From positions 14,276,533-14,340,532 of the forward strand of contig CM055098.1 of assembly GCA_029204225.1 (NCBI GenBank): 64,000 nt of DNA. Direction: 5' to 3'. The notes beneath the pieces are model-generated. The model searched no databases, was not told the origin of the DNA, and was given only the letters and a program-made list of their open reading frames with translations. This document shows, piece after piece, positions 22,983 through 34,169 of this stretch (position 1 is the stretch's first letter; each line of letters begins with the position of its first letter). A program made the position numbers and the translations under genes. The DNA comes from Diphasiastrum complanatum. Taxonomy: Eukaryota > Streptophyta > Lycopodiopsida > Lycopodiales > Lycopodiaceae.

Positions 22983-24645
22983 TCAGCGAAAGTAAGTGTG
23001 AAGTGTTCGCTGAGTGGACCGTACAGTGGGCCCCAATGGAGGCGAGTGCCGACTACATCTGGGCTTTTTCCGCGGTGGCACAACGATAGGAATCTCATCA
23101 TCGGAGTCATCAGCATGTGCTCGAGTCCGAAAGAAGCCAGTGAGAAGCAGCTGCCGGGAGTCTGACCCCAAGTGATCTGGTACAGGCAGATGAGACTGAC
23201 GGAGAGTAAGCATCTCACGAACAAGAAGTCACAAGCAACGAGCATCGGGATAGGAGACAAAATTGTGAAGTGTATGCGGGCCATCGTGAAAGAGACAATA
23301 ATACCTCCCCCGTATCTCATAATACAGCGGACATCTGAGGAGGAAATGGGCTTCATCTTCCACGTCCTGCAACGAGCACAAGCGACATAGACGACGCTCC
23401 CGGGGGATATCCCATGCACGACCGGCCTCAATAGCAAGCTGATGAGAGAAAATGCGCAACTGTCCAAGACGATAGGGCACGCCGTGTGATAGGGGCTGTG
23501 AGAGATAGAGCGACAACAATGGCAAACCAGAAGGATCCAGAGAGAGGAAGTGTGTCTGGTAATAGCTCAGTTGAATACGGGAAGGTGGGAGGGAGCTCCA
23601 AGTCTGCTGCACATATCGACGGAATAAATAGCCTCGGATATATGAATGCGTACCACGAGGAAGATCCATGATAGAGATGCCCAGATTTCATAAGAGATCA
23701 GACGCCTGCTGGTACCAGGATAGCTTGGCATGGGAATCAGCTAGGACATGTGAAGAAGTAATCGCAGCAACTATGTATCTATCCGGGTGAGATGCACGAA
23801 TCTCTTGAATCCGCTGAAGAAAAAGAATAAGGCGGAAAAATCCCTCAAGGATGATCGGAGGAGTAGCAAACTCAACACATAGGATATCATGAGGGGTGGT
23901 AGTCTTGGCACGTATCATGCGACCCCACATAGTGGCCTGAATGCGGGAAATGCCTGCCCAGTCCCGGAGAGAAAGTCCTGGCAACCAAATCTTGGAGGCA
24001 TACATCATTGCTGGAACCACCCGTGTGTGAAACAACTGGCATCTACTAGCGGGATCAAAAATATGATTCATTGTACAACCACGCTCGAACTGGACCAATG
24101 CTGAAAGACCGGAGGAAATGTGCGCAAATGCAGCCTGGCGGAAACCAAGAAGGGGCGCAATAAACAGGACTCCCAAGTAAGTATAAGAGGCAACAATGTC
24201 AACTTCCTGGCCGTCATGAAGAATTGATAATTGTGAAGGCTTTGTCAATTGGTGTTGAAAATCATGATCTTCATCTTTTTTAAGTTAACAGAGAGACCCC
24301 AAGCAACACAAAACCGATGTAAGGCCTGGAGTGTCAACCCTTCTGGTGAGGAAGAAAGCAGGACAATGTCATCAGCATAAAGCAGAATGGGGACGAGCAA
24401 ATGAGCCAGCGGGCAACCATCTCCACCTTCACGAATGAGGCGCTCAAGATCATCAATATAAAGTGCAAAGAGTGGAGGGGATAGTGGACAACCTTGCTTG
24501 ACGCCAACAGTGCTACGGATGGGAGAAGACAAATCAGTACCCAGCCGAATACGTGCTAAAACTCTCTCATACAGAGCAACCACTGTCGCGAGAATAGAGT
24601 CGGAAAAGCCAAGCTGACGTAGTCTGCTGATCAAAAGATGACGGG
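22983..24645 (-). pseudogene. LINE L1 ORF2, RT C-terminal half and CCHC motif
   Basis: Three overlapping frames cover the RT fingers/palm to the C-terminus. They include GVKQGCPLSPPLFALYIDDL, the catalytic LLYADDIVLLS, YTYLGVLF, then a long C-terminal region. The zinc-type motif CRLCSLQDVEDEAHFLLRC (C-x2-C-x9-H-x4-C) and CPLYYEIRGRYYCLF follow. A frameshift lies near 24246, a stop at about 23688, and another break near 23229. The last frame carries a basic/acidic tail (DDSDDEIPIVVPPRKKPRCSRH). It is the continuation of the RT interrupted by gypsy B; both catalytic aspartates of YADD are kept. Confidence 0.85.
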
Positions 24646-24650
24646 GAACA

Positions 24651-25008
24651 TGTAATAGATCCTAACACCACGGTAGGGCAAACACTAACTGATCCACCCA
24701 ACCTTGCCTACTCCCTGATATAGAGTAAGCCCCTCCTAGCCCAGTGTGAGGACTGGTAGCATGCAACTGCCAAGTGTCGGCCACGTGTCACTGACGTGGC
24801 CGACTGCACGTCGGGACCCAACTGGGGGCCCTATCCTGCTGACAGGGTCCCTAGGCTGTGTTAGGCCCGCCATGGCTATGGACTGTGCTGGGGCACACTA
24901 CTCACACTGTCTTGCCCTGTTGGTCATGTACACTGGACACGACCCTGACTGTGGTATCTGACCTATCCGTGTTCCCTAGGGTTCGGCACTGGTTACAAGC
25001 TCGTAACA
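24651..25008 (-). repeat. Gypsy B 3' LTR
   Basis: From TGTAATAGATCC to AAGCTCGTAACA on the + strand. The polymerase frame runs into it, stopping at 24976. Confidence 0.95.
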
Positions 25009-25955
25009 CTCCCCACTCCCTCCCCCTTGAGAACCGTCTTGGTCCTCTAAGACAAAGTTTGGAAAAATCTTGCGAAGGACGCTGCCTCTTTCCCAAGTGG
25101 CATTTTCAACAGGCTGATCATTCCACTTAACCAGATATTCTCGGTATAGAGTATGACGAGTCTGCTTCTCTCTACTATCAAGAATCTCCTCTGGTTCATG
25201 TGGAGGTTGCTGAGAATCCAATGGGAGAACTAGAACACTGTCCGCAACCAGATTGTCTGATCTGGTTAAGGCTTTTCGTAACTGACTTACATGAAAGACT
25301 GGAAAAACCTTACTGCTGTGTGGGAGTTCTAGTTCATAGGTGACCTCGCCTAGTCTCCTACTGATGGTAAAGGGACCACAATACCTTGGAGACAACTTAG
25401 CACACACTCCTGATTTGAGGGTTTTAGAGTCGACTGGGACTCTCAAGTAGACTTTCTCACCAGTGGAGAACTGCACATCCCGTCTGTGTGGATCTGCATA
25501 ATGCCTGGCTCGATCTTGGGACTGCCTAATGCTACGCTTAGCATTAGGTCCTCTAAAAAGTTTCTGGCTGCTTCAACTTTTTCTTGTTTAAACCCTACAA
25601 CTGTGGGTGAGCGTGGCTGAAAACCATACATCAGCATAAATGGGCTGTATCCCGTAGCTGAATGTTTGGTACTATTGTAAGCAGACTCTAATATCGAGAG
25701 ATACTCCTCCCAATTTGTCTGCTTCTTGTTGACGTATGCACGAAGCATATCCTCCAGCACTTGATTTACCCTCTCTGTTTGACCGTCCGTCTGTGGATGG
25801 TCGGTGGTACTCATATTAAGTTTAGTATGGAGATGATGGAATACTGCCCTCCAAAAATTTCCAGTAAACTTACTGTCCCGGTCGCTGACTATGCCGGAAG
25901 GTAGATCGTACAATTTAAATAGCCCGTCTACAAACAACCTTGCTAACTCTGGAGC
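24976..25955 (-). pseudogene. Gypsy B integrase (deleted) and chromodomain
   Basis: Integrase resumes at APELARLFVDGLFKLYDLP after a deletion. Catalytic Asp2 (VSDRDSKF) and Glu (DGQTERVN) are present. The zinc-domain cysteines and catalytic Asp1 (normally in SMDFI) are missing, since the sequence jumps from FFWPSM to this point; about 85 residues are lost relative to gypsy A. A frame change at 25443-25476 leads into GPFTISRRLGEVTYELELP, FPVFHVSQLRKAL and a chromodomain (EEILDSREKQTRHTLYREYLVKWNDQPVENATWE). The C-terminus overlaps the polypurine tract and the first 33 bases of the LTR. Confidence 0.85.
25009..25028 (-). other. Gypsy B polypurine tract
   Basis: In element sense the 20 bases before the 3' LTR are AAGGGGGAGGGAGTGGGGAG, all purine except one T. 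They overlap the end of the integrase frame (GGGSG residues). Confidence 0.8.
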
Positions 25956-25956
25956 T

Positions 25957-28018
25957 CTAACTCATACTGGGCCAGAAAAATTGCCTACGAAGAAGCTCAT
26001 AGGTCTTCTGTATGCCTGGGTGTCCCGCACTAGGATTGTCATGACATTCATATAGGACCTGCTGCCTATAATCCTCTGAATTGGGGACACATACTCTATC
26101 TCTATAGAGCAAGTACTCATCCTGAATGAAATATTGTTTCCATTTGAATCCTTGAGTCAACTGACCCTCAACCACTGGGGTTTGCTTGGGTAATACATGC
26201 TCATAATCCTCAACGTCATCTGACGACGTATACTCGGACTCATCATCATCCTCAACGGAAGCTGCCGTATTCTTGGATGAACTGGCACCAGCCCCGGGAA
26301 CTGGTTCTGGAGTCTGTAACTGTCTGCTCTGGACTGAGTTCCAGATAGTAGAGAAGAATGCATCATGCTGGCATTTCCCTCTCAAGGACTCGAGTAACTC
26401 ATTACGAATCTGAGTAAAACTCAGCTCGTTTATCATAGGCATTCTGCTAACGGCATCTGCTACTGTATTGAATTTCCCACGTCTATATCTGATAGACATG
26501 TCAAACTCTTGCATCAACTCTGCCCAACGAGCTTTCCGACCTCTAAGCTCAGGTTGATTGCAAAGGTATCTGAGACTCTCATGGTCTGTCAGGACCTCAA
26601 AGTTGGCACCATACAAATAATGCCTCCAAGTCTTAAGAGCATGAACTATAGAAAAGAGTTCCTTTTCATAGGCACTGTACCTAGTCTGAGCTAGCTCGAG
26701 TTTTTTACTCTTGAACGCAACTGGTCGTCCACCCTGAGTTAGCACAGCACCTACTGCAAAGTCGCTAGCATCTGTTTCGACCACAAATGGCTGATTGGGG
26801 TCGACGACTTTTAAAACTGGTGCTGTAGCTAAAGCTGTTTTGAGAGCATCAAAGCTCTCCTGCTGTGCGGACTCCCAAATGAACTCCTTTCCCTTCCCCT
26901 TAAGAAGATTTGTCATAGGAACTGCTATCTGAGCATATTCCTTGACAAATCGTCTGTAATATCCCGCCAAACCAAGAAAGATTTGAAGTTCCAAAATATT
27001 CTGAGGTCTCAGCCAACTGAGTATGGCTTTAACCTTATTTGGGTCCATCTTAATCCCATCTGAAGAGATAATGTGACCCAAATATGCTAAGCAGTCGAAA
27101 CACCTTTCTGAGGTGTTTTAGATGCTCCTTCCTCGTTTTGCTGTAGACGAGGATGTCATCTAAAAATACGACTACAAACTTACCCAAGTATGGTTTGAGG
27201 ACACTGTTCATCAAGGTCATAAAGGTAGCTGGAGCATTTGTGAGCCCAAATGGCATCACCTTAAACTCATAATGACCGTGACGAGTCCTAAAAGCTGTTT
27301 TCGAGACATCTTCCGATTTTATACGGACTTGATGATATCCCGATCTGAGGTCTATTTTGCTGAAAAACTTAGTCCCGTCGAGTTGGTCAAACAACTCGTC
27401 TGCCCGAGGCATAGGGTATTTATTCTTAATTGTGACTTTATTGAGGGCTCTGTAATCTACGCAAAGACGCATAGACCTCTCTTTCTTTTTCACCAATAGG
27501 ACTGGTGAGGCCCATGGTGAACTACTGGTCTGAATTTGGCCTTTCCCAAGATAATCTGTTAACTGCCTAGTTATTTCTTCATCCTCTGTTCGGCTGACCC
27601 GATACAGAGGTTTAGAAACAGGTGCTGTACCTGGTACTAGGTTTATTACATGATCTACCTCTCTGCTAGGTGGTAAACCATGTGGCAAATCTTCAGGAAA
27701 AACATCTTTAAATTTAGACAATAAAGTTTCTAATTTACTGATTTTCTGCTGAATAGAACTGGAAATAGAAACTTCAGGAATAAACTGAAAGTCACATAAG
27801 AATACCTGATGGTCTTCGTCTCCGATTAACTGACAGAGCTCTGAACTGCAGACCATAGGACTGTTGGGAACATCATGCTCCCCATGCAACTGGATCTCTC
27901 GGCCTTTATGCTGAAAGCTGAGGGTGTTCTCTTGATAGTTTCTGTGGAGGGAAGGTCCTAAACTGTAGAGCCAATCTCTCCCGAGAACAATGTCTGTGCG
28001 ATCCAGGTGCATTATCTG
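25957..28018 (-). pseudogene. Gypsy B reverse transcriptase and RNase H
   Basis: The frame opens at [13 protein letters not shown] (end of protease). RT motifs follow: [53 protein letters not shown] and the catalytic [11 protein letters not shown]. Near 27100 about 15-20 residues of the thumb are deleted with a frameshift (HLRKVF to [12 protein letters not shown]). RNase H then follows with [32 protein letters not shown] and VADAVSR, so its acidic residues are present. It ends in the first part of the integrase zinc region ([21 protein letters not shown]) and a stop. Confidence 0.85.
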
Positions 28019-28023
28019 AAAGT

Positions 28024-28517
28024 TTATTCATCTTGGTACCCCTGAATGCCAAGATTCAAATTACTTACCATAGTTTCCCATATTTTTTTATCTTCACCTT
28101 TGGCTAATGAAACTATGTACCTATGCTGACTAGGTACTTCTGGTAGTTTAAGCTTTTTAACCAGGGTGTAGTTGATGAAATTATGGGTTGCCCCATCATC
28201 AACCATAACTCTTACTGACTGGTTACCAACTTTCCCATGCATACGTACTAGGTCATGGGGCCCAAAACTGAAGGGTCTCGCTAGCATTGCAGAGATCAGC
28301 TGGCAACAGTGTTCATGATCTTCATGATACACTTTGATCTCGGAAGCTGCCGAGTCACTGGGGAAACATATAGTCTGAACAAGATGAACTTGTTTTTTAT
28401 CTTTCTTATCTTTTTTAGTGAAAGGCCCCTTGGGACACTGTTTGACTGTGTGTCCCTTGCCCATACACACAAAGCACAAACGTTCTTGTTTGGCTTTCTC
28501 AAAACCATCTGGTTTTA
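28024..28517 (-). pseudogene. Gypsy B zinc knuckle and protease
   Basis: LCFVCMGKGHTVKQCP is a complete C-x2-C-x4-H-x4-C knuckle, followed by a lysine-rich run. The protease site reads VMVDDGATHNFINY; the family has D-(T/S)-G, so the middle residue is Asp. A frameshift near 28020 separates it from the RT frame. Confidence 0.8.
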
Positions 28518-29506
28518 AGGGCTGTATGAGTTAAGGGCGTTTCTGAGGAGCTTCACTTTTAAATTTATCTTGATTCTCTCTTTAAAATTTTCTTTTTAAA
28601 TTGAAAGTCTTTCTGAGAAGGCTGCTCAGAAAGTGGATGCTGTCTCGCCCTCTTCCTACCCACTGAATCATCATAGATTTGAGCATATCTGAGAGCTTGC
28701 TCAAGGGTAGTAGGCGAGTTTCTCTGGACCTCTACTTTATATTCATCTTTGAGGCCACGGACAAATCCCCTGATTTTCTGATAATCATCCATATTTTTAA
28801 TCTTTAAAATTGCTTCTCGATACTGCAAGATATATTGGATGAGGGACTTGTCCATTACTGTCCTTTCCCAGGCTTCCCAGGCTTTATCAAGTTCATTTTC
28901 CGGTAGAAATTCTCTTAGGAAAGCTTCTTCAAAAGCTTTCCATGACCGGGGAGTCTGCCCAGTCTCCTAGAGATTTAACCACCACTTATAGGCCATAGGC
29001 CCTAAGGAGAGACTGGCCTCAATAGCTTGCAAATGGTCAGGGGTCTGTTTAAGAGCATGAATGTTCTTCCATTTGTTGAGGAAGGTTTGTAGAATGTCTG
29101 CATTTCTATCCTTCTCTTCCCCATTAAAAGCAGGAGGCTTTAAATCTTTAAAAACACTGGGGTGAGACCGTAAAGTCTCACCCGAAACTGATGGAAGTGG
29201 AGAAGGGGATAACTGAGAAGTGGAGGGAAGGCTTCCTTTCGCGGAACTCAAAATCAAGCTTTTGAGTTCAGCGAACGAGTCGTCCACAGTGGACTTGAAA
29301 TTGGCTAATGCCAACTTCAGTTCATCCACTTCTGTTACCAATTGGAGAAACTGCTCCTTCGTAACCAGTTCGTCGAGTTCTTCGGCGAACTGTTCCCGTT
29401 CTTTTATTTCCATAGGTTCTTTCCCTTTACTATAAGCCAAGGCTTCCGTTTCAAGTTCGTCGAAGCCTCTCTCCAGGGGTTGATCAGGTCCCTGAGGAGT
29501 GGTCAT
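28518..29506 (-). pseudogene. Gypsy B gag
   Basis: Starts at MTTPQGPDQPLERG (29506). A heptad-rich segment (EQFAEELDELVTKEQFLQLVTEVDELKLALANFKS) is likely coiled coil. DLKPPAFNGEEKDR and IEASLSLGPMAYKWW are capsid motifs. An in-frame TAG follows KWWLNL (about 28964-28966). The capsid then continues in the same frame (WKAFEEAF, MDDYQKIRGFVRGLKDEYKVEV, ALRYAQIYDDS) to a second stop near 28562. Confidence 0.8.
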
Positions 29507-30388
29507 CTTGGAAACTGAAAGAGAGGTACCTTAACTTCTGATGAAAAAAAAGTCAAAAAGACTAATTTACAATTGTACAAGGGAAAGGAAAGATGACTTA
29601 GCTGTTTTTGAGGATTGTACTTCCAAAGAAATTACGAAGAGGAACCCTTTCAGCTCTTTTTCCCAAGATTTCAGACCTGTTGTCCCGGAAAATGCTAGTT
29701 TGAAGCTTCAAAACGGTGCCAAATTTCCCGGTTCTTGAGTTGAGTAGCTAACTGATCTGATTTCAGGTGTGGGGCTCCAACAAACCGAGTAAAAACCGGA
29801 AATTTACAAAAAGAAATCCGGAATTTTTGAAGTCCCTGCCCTCGCTGGTTGGACAGCAACCTGTCCGGCCCGATTTGTCCAATTTACAGCTCTAAAATCA
29901 CCTCAAATCTCCGATTTGACCCAAGCCTGTAGGTCGCTGGTTTGTAGCAAGTAAGTTTGAAGCTCAAACTCCTGAGAATTCTCAACAAACAGGGATGAAT
30001 TTTCACCTTTTCTCCTCCCTGTCCAGCGCTGACCTTGCTACACTAATTCAGATTAGAACTTGCTCTAATCTACTCAAAACTTCATACAAATTTCAGAGTT
30101 GAGGGCTGTCTATACAGCGATGGATCTGCTCATCCCTTCCTCTTGAATTTCCGCTCAGATCATAGTGATCTACACTCGAAAATCAGAGATGAAAACTAAC
30201 TTATCAGCGCTGAAGCTATTCTAAGCAATATGCTTCCAAACTACTGAGATTTCCAGCAAATTGGAGGATTAGAAAGCTGATCCTACAGCGAGTCTCCTCC
30301 TCTATTTCTTTCTGAGAATCTCAGAGTTCTTTCCTATCTTCTGATAGCTTTCTCTACTGCTGCTCCTGAACTCCCTAGGATGGAGATG
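29507..30388 (-). other. Gypsy B 5' leader
   Basis: About 880 bases lie between gag and the PBS, with no coding signal. Loosely repeated 'CTGTCCAGCGCTGA' and 'AGCGCTGAAGC'-type words occur but there is no clean tandem array like the one in gypsy A. Confidence 0.5.
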
Positions 30389-30400
30389 GCTCTGATACCA
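30389..30400 (-). other. Gypsy B primer-binding site (initiator tRNA-Met)
   Basis: TGGTATCAGAGC in element sense, one base after the 5' LTR end. Confidence 0.9.
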
Positions 30401-30401
30401 G

Positions 30402-30759
30402 TGTAATAGATCCTAACACCACAGTAGGGCAAACACTAACTGATCCACCCAACCTTGCCTACTCCCTGATATAGAGTAAGCCCCTCCTAGCCCAGTGTGA
30501 GGACTGGTAGCATGCAACTGCCAAGTGTCGGCCACGTGTCACTGACGTGGCCGACTGCACGTCGGGACCCAACTGGGGGCCCTATCCTGCTGACAGGGTC
30601 CCTAGGCTGTGTTAGGCCCGCCATGGCTATGGACCGTGCTGGGGCACACTACTCACACTGTCTTGCCCTGTTGGTCATGTACACTGGACACGACCCTGAC
30701 TGTGGTATCTGACCTATCTGTGTTCCCTAGGGTTCGGCACTGGTTACGAGCTCGTAACA
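30402..30759 (-). repeat. Gypsy B 5' LTR
   Basis: Same length as the other LTR, with four base differences, all transitions. Confidence 0.95.
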
Positions 30760-30764
30760 GAACA

Positions 30765-32590
30765 ATATCAAAGGCCTTAGAGAGATCAACGAAACAAGCA
30801 AATACCTTCTTGCACATATGCTTTGCCTCCTCAATGATAGTACGTAGAGTGAGGACATGATCAAGAGTGCTATAACCCCGGCGGAAGCCAGCCTGGCCAG
30901 TCGCATATAATAGTCGAGAATCAGCCTCTGTCATAATGAAGTTCTGGAGAATAGTGGCGTACAACTTGGCCATGGTATGACCAATCATAATAGTCTGATA
31001 GTTGTGGACATTCATGGCATCGCCTGCTTTAAGAATGGGATGAAGGAGATTGGTGGCCCAAGGTATGGGGAAACCATCAACGACAGAGCGGTTGAAACAG
31101 CGGGCCAGGAAAGGGGAGGCGAGTTTGGCAATTGGTTTGAGGAGCTCGGCTGAAAGGAGGTCAATGTCAGACGTACGATTGTTCTTGAGTTTGCAGATGG
31201 TGGCTTCAACCATGTCAGGAGAAAAGAGGTCACAGTGGGTAGGACGAGAAGAAAGAGAGATGGAAGGGTGAGCAGTAGTATATAGGTTGGTTGCATAGTC
31301 GACCCAGGATTGAAGAGGGATGGGTGCAATGGATAGGGGCTTATGAAGAAAGATCTTCCAAAAAGTAGCCGAGGAAGCAGAGTGGAGGGAGCGAAGGAGG
31401 TAGGAGGAACGGGAAGAAAAGTAGGCCACTTTCTTTTTGCGGAGAAGGGAACGAAGTTGCTTTTCTGCAGAAGAAGACAGTGTAGAATTGGAGAATTTGA
31501 GGAACTCGACATATTTCTGGAAGAAAGAACAGTCGTTGTCATACCATTTATTATGGGTACGACGATGAGAAGAGAAGCGGCGAGGGGGCGCAATGGCATG
31601 AGCGGCAGTAGTCAAGGCGTGTGTTAAAAAGGAGGCTTGGGTAGTGACATCAGAGGAGGAAGGAAAGTGGTCCAGAAGACGAGAGACGTGGGCAACATAG
31701 GCCTGGGATTGATGAGGAGGTATACGATTGATGGGTCGAACAAAGAGGGAAGGTGGAGGAGAAGGCGGACTTGGCGTTGGGGAGAAGGAGAGGTAGAGCA
31801 GAGAGTGATCAGCGAGGACGGGGGTAGCGATGGTGAAGGATGCTAGGCGGGGCAATAAGGAGATGCAATGAAATAGTCCACTACGCTGTGACCGCCACCA
31901 AATGGGTGGCAAGTATATGCAGAGGAGGATGTCCATTGAAGAAGACCATTGAGGATAATGAGACCGTGTGCTTGAGCCAACCTTAGAAGCTGTTCCCCAA
32001 AAAGAGTAACTGTCGCTGATGAGTCCTAAGAATAACGGGCATAAGAGGTATCCAACGGATGAAGAGAGAGTGTGTCAGCATAGAACTCAGTCTGGCGAGC
32101 GGTTGTGCGTGCGTTAAAGTCCCCTGCAAGCAATATGTAACCTTGTAGAGAGAGTCTAGCAACGCCGTCAGAAAGGGCCTGAAAAGGATCACCTCCCAAA
32201 TCCATAAACACTGAAGTGTGGGGAGCAAAGTAGCACACTGCAACAAACAAGTCCTGGTCCAGCCCCAAGAAGGATGTAGTAATCTGAAGCCACAAGTAAC
32301 GGCCATAAGTATCCTGAGACACCAATCGAATACAAGGAGTATACACCGACCTGTACAAACATGCAACTCCACCAGAGGCCCGAAGTATCCTGCCCTGTAG
32401 CATAGGTCGTGGAGCATAAATCCACTGAAAACCAGAAATGTGCGGAAGTGGGTGTGTGGAAGACTCATATGTCTTTGCAAAAAGTAGAAAATCAGCCGAA
32501 CATAGATAGGTGTCAAGATCAGCCGCTGTAGAAGAGGTGGAGAGGCCGCTGCAATTCCAAAAACCGAATGTGACGCTAGTCGGGGCTATC
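30765..32590 (-). pseudogene. LINE L1 ORF2, APE endonuclease and RT N-terminal half
   Basis: The endonuclease opens with TFGFWNCSGLS, then LLAGDFNART (catalytic GDFN), GGGHSVVDYF and the terminal VLADHSLL (SDH-type) motif. A stop lies near 32026 and a frameshift near 31890. A proline-rich linker leads to RT: ATICKLKNNRTSDIDLLSAELLK, HPILKAGD...NYQTIMIGHTMAKLYATIL, ATGQAGFRRGYSTLDHVLTL and FACFVDLSKAFDIV with the first catalytic Asp. Gypsy B interrupts the protein here. The enzyme would nick target DNA and prime reverse transcription from the nick. Confidence 0.85.
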
Positions 32591-32622
32591 GGGCTGCTCC
32601 CATGCCCGAGTACCCCAACTTC

Positions 32623-33684
32623 CTATTGACGCTTGGAGAAAAAGCGAGGGTTGCCATTTGTAAATACCACCCGCTGTTGTTTTGTCCTTGCCTCTTGAAT
32701 AATAGTTTTACGCTGTAACCATTGGCAGTGAGTAAGGTCATCATCTATGTAAATCTGAGAGCCTCGGAGAGTACGACGCGCACGAAGAACTGTCTGCTGG
32801 TCGTCCATAGTTTTGAATTTGACAAATAATACCTTCGGATCATGCTGGAGGTGCCAAGCATACTGGATACCTGGAACTGAGAGCCCCATGCATGAAGTAA
32901 ACAAAGAGGTAACCTGGTCCAGTGCTGTGCCCTCAGTAGGAAGACCCCGGAATCTTAAGTTGAGCTTTTTGTCATCACGACGTTGTTGTTCTGCCAAGAC
33001 GCCTTGTGCCGTGGTGTCTAAGGAGGGTGCTACAGAAGACAAAGAGGTGGTAGATGATCTCAGGGTAGAAGCCCATGATTTGGTCTCACGTACTTCTTGC
33101 TCAAGAGTAGGTACTTTTTGTACATGTTCCACCGTCTCATGAAGCCGTTGTTCAAGAACGGGAATCCGGGCAGTGCACTCAACAGTGTCATGTATCTGGC
33201 GCTCAAGTAGGGGAAGCTTACACATGGATGCCTTAGTATCCTCAACAGCACGGGAGATATTAGGGATGATGTCCCTCTGCAAAGCACTAAGCGCAGCACG
33301 AAGAGAAGCAATTTCAGCCTGTTGAGCGTCAATCGTGGTAGTCTTAGTAAGCAAATCCGCACGAAGTTCATTGAGTTGTGAAAGAAAAGCGGCAAATTGC
33401 TTAGAAATGTACTCATTCAACGAGGAGATGTTCTCAGGAGTGGTGTGCCGCGTGTAGGTGTGGCATGTGTCTCCCATAGCAGCTGAGGACGAAGAAGCAA
33501 CCTGTGGCGGTGGACCGCTGACGGAATCGGTAGGAATGGTGGATGCAATTTCCAAAGTACAAAGACGTTTGTGAGAGCCTGTAGACATAAACTTCTTAGC
33601 ACGCTTTGTGCGCAAGACAAAGCCTGGAGGAAGGCGAAGCGATTTGCAGGAGATAGATGAGAGAGGAAGCAAAACCCTAATCAA
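32623..33684 (-). CDS. LINE L1 ORF1 protein (coiled coil plus RRM-like)
   Basis: This 353-codon frame is intact. Residues about 90-140 form a long helix (NEYISKQFAAFLSQLNELRAD...). Three 17-residue repeats follow around 160-205 (LPLLERQIHDTVE, IPVLEQRLHETVE, VPTLEQEVRET), giving a likely trimeric coiled coil. From about 240 (LNLRFRGLPTEG...VLFVKFKTMDDQQTVLRARR) comes an RRM-like fold, then a C-terminal domain (IYIDDDLTHCQWLQRKTIIQEAR). This is the animal-L1-like ORF1 plan. Typical flowering-plant L1 ORF1 proteins carry a CCHC knuckle instead. It would bind element RNA. Its stop lies about 30 bases before the first recognisable ORF2 residues. Confidence 0.75.
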   Translation of the reverse strand: MIRVLLPLSSISCKSLRLPPGFVLRTKRAKKFMSTGSHKRLCTLEIASTIPTDSVSGPPPQVASSSSAAMGDTCHTYTRHTTPENISSLNEYISKQFAAFLSQLNELRADLLTKTTTIDAQQAEIASLRAALSALQRDIIPNISRAVEDTKASMCKLPLLERQIHDTVECTARIPVLEQRLHETVEHVQKVPTLEQEVRETKSWASTLRSSTTSLSSVAPSLDTTAQGVLAEQQRRDDKKLNLRFRGLPTEGTALDQVTSLFTSCMGLSVPGIQYAWHLQHDPKVLFVKFKTMDDQQTVLRARRTLRGSQIYIDDDLTHCQWLQRKTIIQEARTKQQRVVFTNGNPRFFSKRQ

Positions 33685-34097
33685 GCAGTTTTACGAAAAT
33701 GAGACTAACTTTGTCATACGAAGTCCGATTGACCCGAAAATTGATTCAGATCAAAGGTAAGACAGAGCACTACGCAGTCGTCAGACTGTACTTGCAGTAC
33801 GGTATGGATCCGTATGGACTGTACGGATTTTACAGACTGCAAAAATTTTGAGATCAAGAAAAATCAAATTTTCAAAACTCAAACTGTTGAGGATCTATTG
33901 CAAAAGGATAGCAGCAATGAAATCTTGAGAAACAAGCTTAGAGTAGCTAAAAGTGATGCAAGAAAGTGTCATGCACAAAAAAGGTAGATCTAGCCACAAA
34001 GAAAGCTAGAAAGAAGTGAGAGTTGCATGGTGATGGAAGCAATGAGAAGATGATGGCTGCGTGGAGATGGAGAAAGTGATGGAGATGGAAGCATGGA

Positions 34098-34106
<9 letters not shown>
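33685..34106 (-). other. LINE L1 5' UTR
   Basis: It is bounded by the ORF1 start and the (GA)n tail of L2. The 5' end in element sense is TCTC-rich and merges with the GA tract. GATGGA-type words recur near 34025-34100. No host sequence lies between L1 and L2. Confidence 0.5.

Positions 34107-34158
<52 letters not shown>
34107..34158. repeat. (GA)n microsatellite, tail of LINE L2
   Basis: About 52 bases of GA, immediately followed by AGCTTTATTAATGTC (+ strand), the L2 3' end. Confidence 0.95.
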
Positions 34159-34161
<3 letters not shown>

Positions 34162-34169
34162 TATTAATG

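Larger units (their letters stand above)
24646..30764 (-). mobile_element. Ty3/gypsy chromovirus, gypsy B, inserted in LINE L1
   Basis: Two 358-bp LTRs (24651-25008 and 30402-30759) with canonical TG...CA ends differ at four positions by eye (about 99% identity). A perfect 5-bp duplication GAACA flanks the element (24646-24650, 30760-30764). It interrupts the L1 RT right after SKAFDIV, and the LINE reading resumes on the other side. Internally it carries gag, CCHC, protease, RT, RNase H, integrase and chromodomain on the minus strand. Stops, frameshifts and two deletions mean it cannot encode working proteins despite its youth. Confidence 0.95.

Noticed and set aside
24746-24961. 71-codon plus-strand frame, repeated at 30497-30712
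   Set aside because: It is duplicated only because it lies in the two LTRs of gypsy B.
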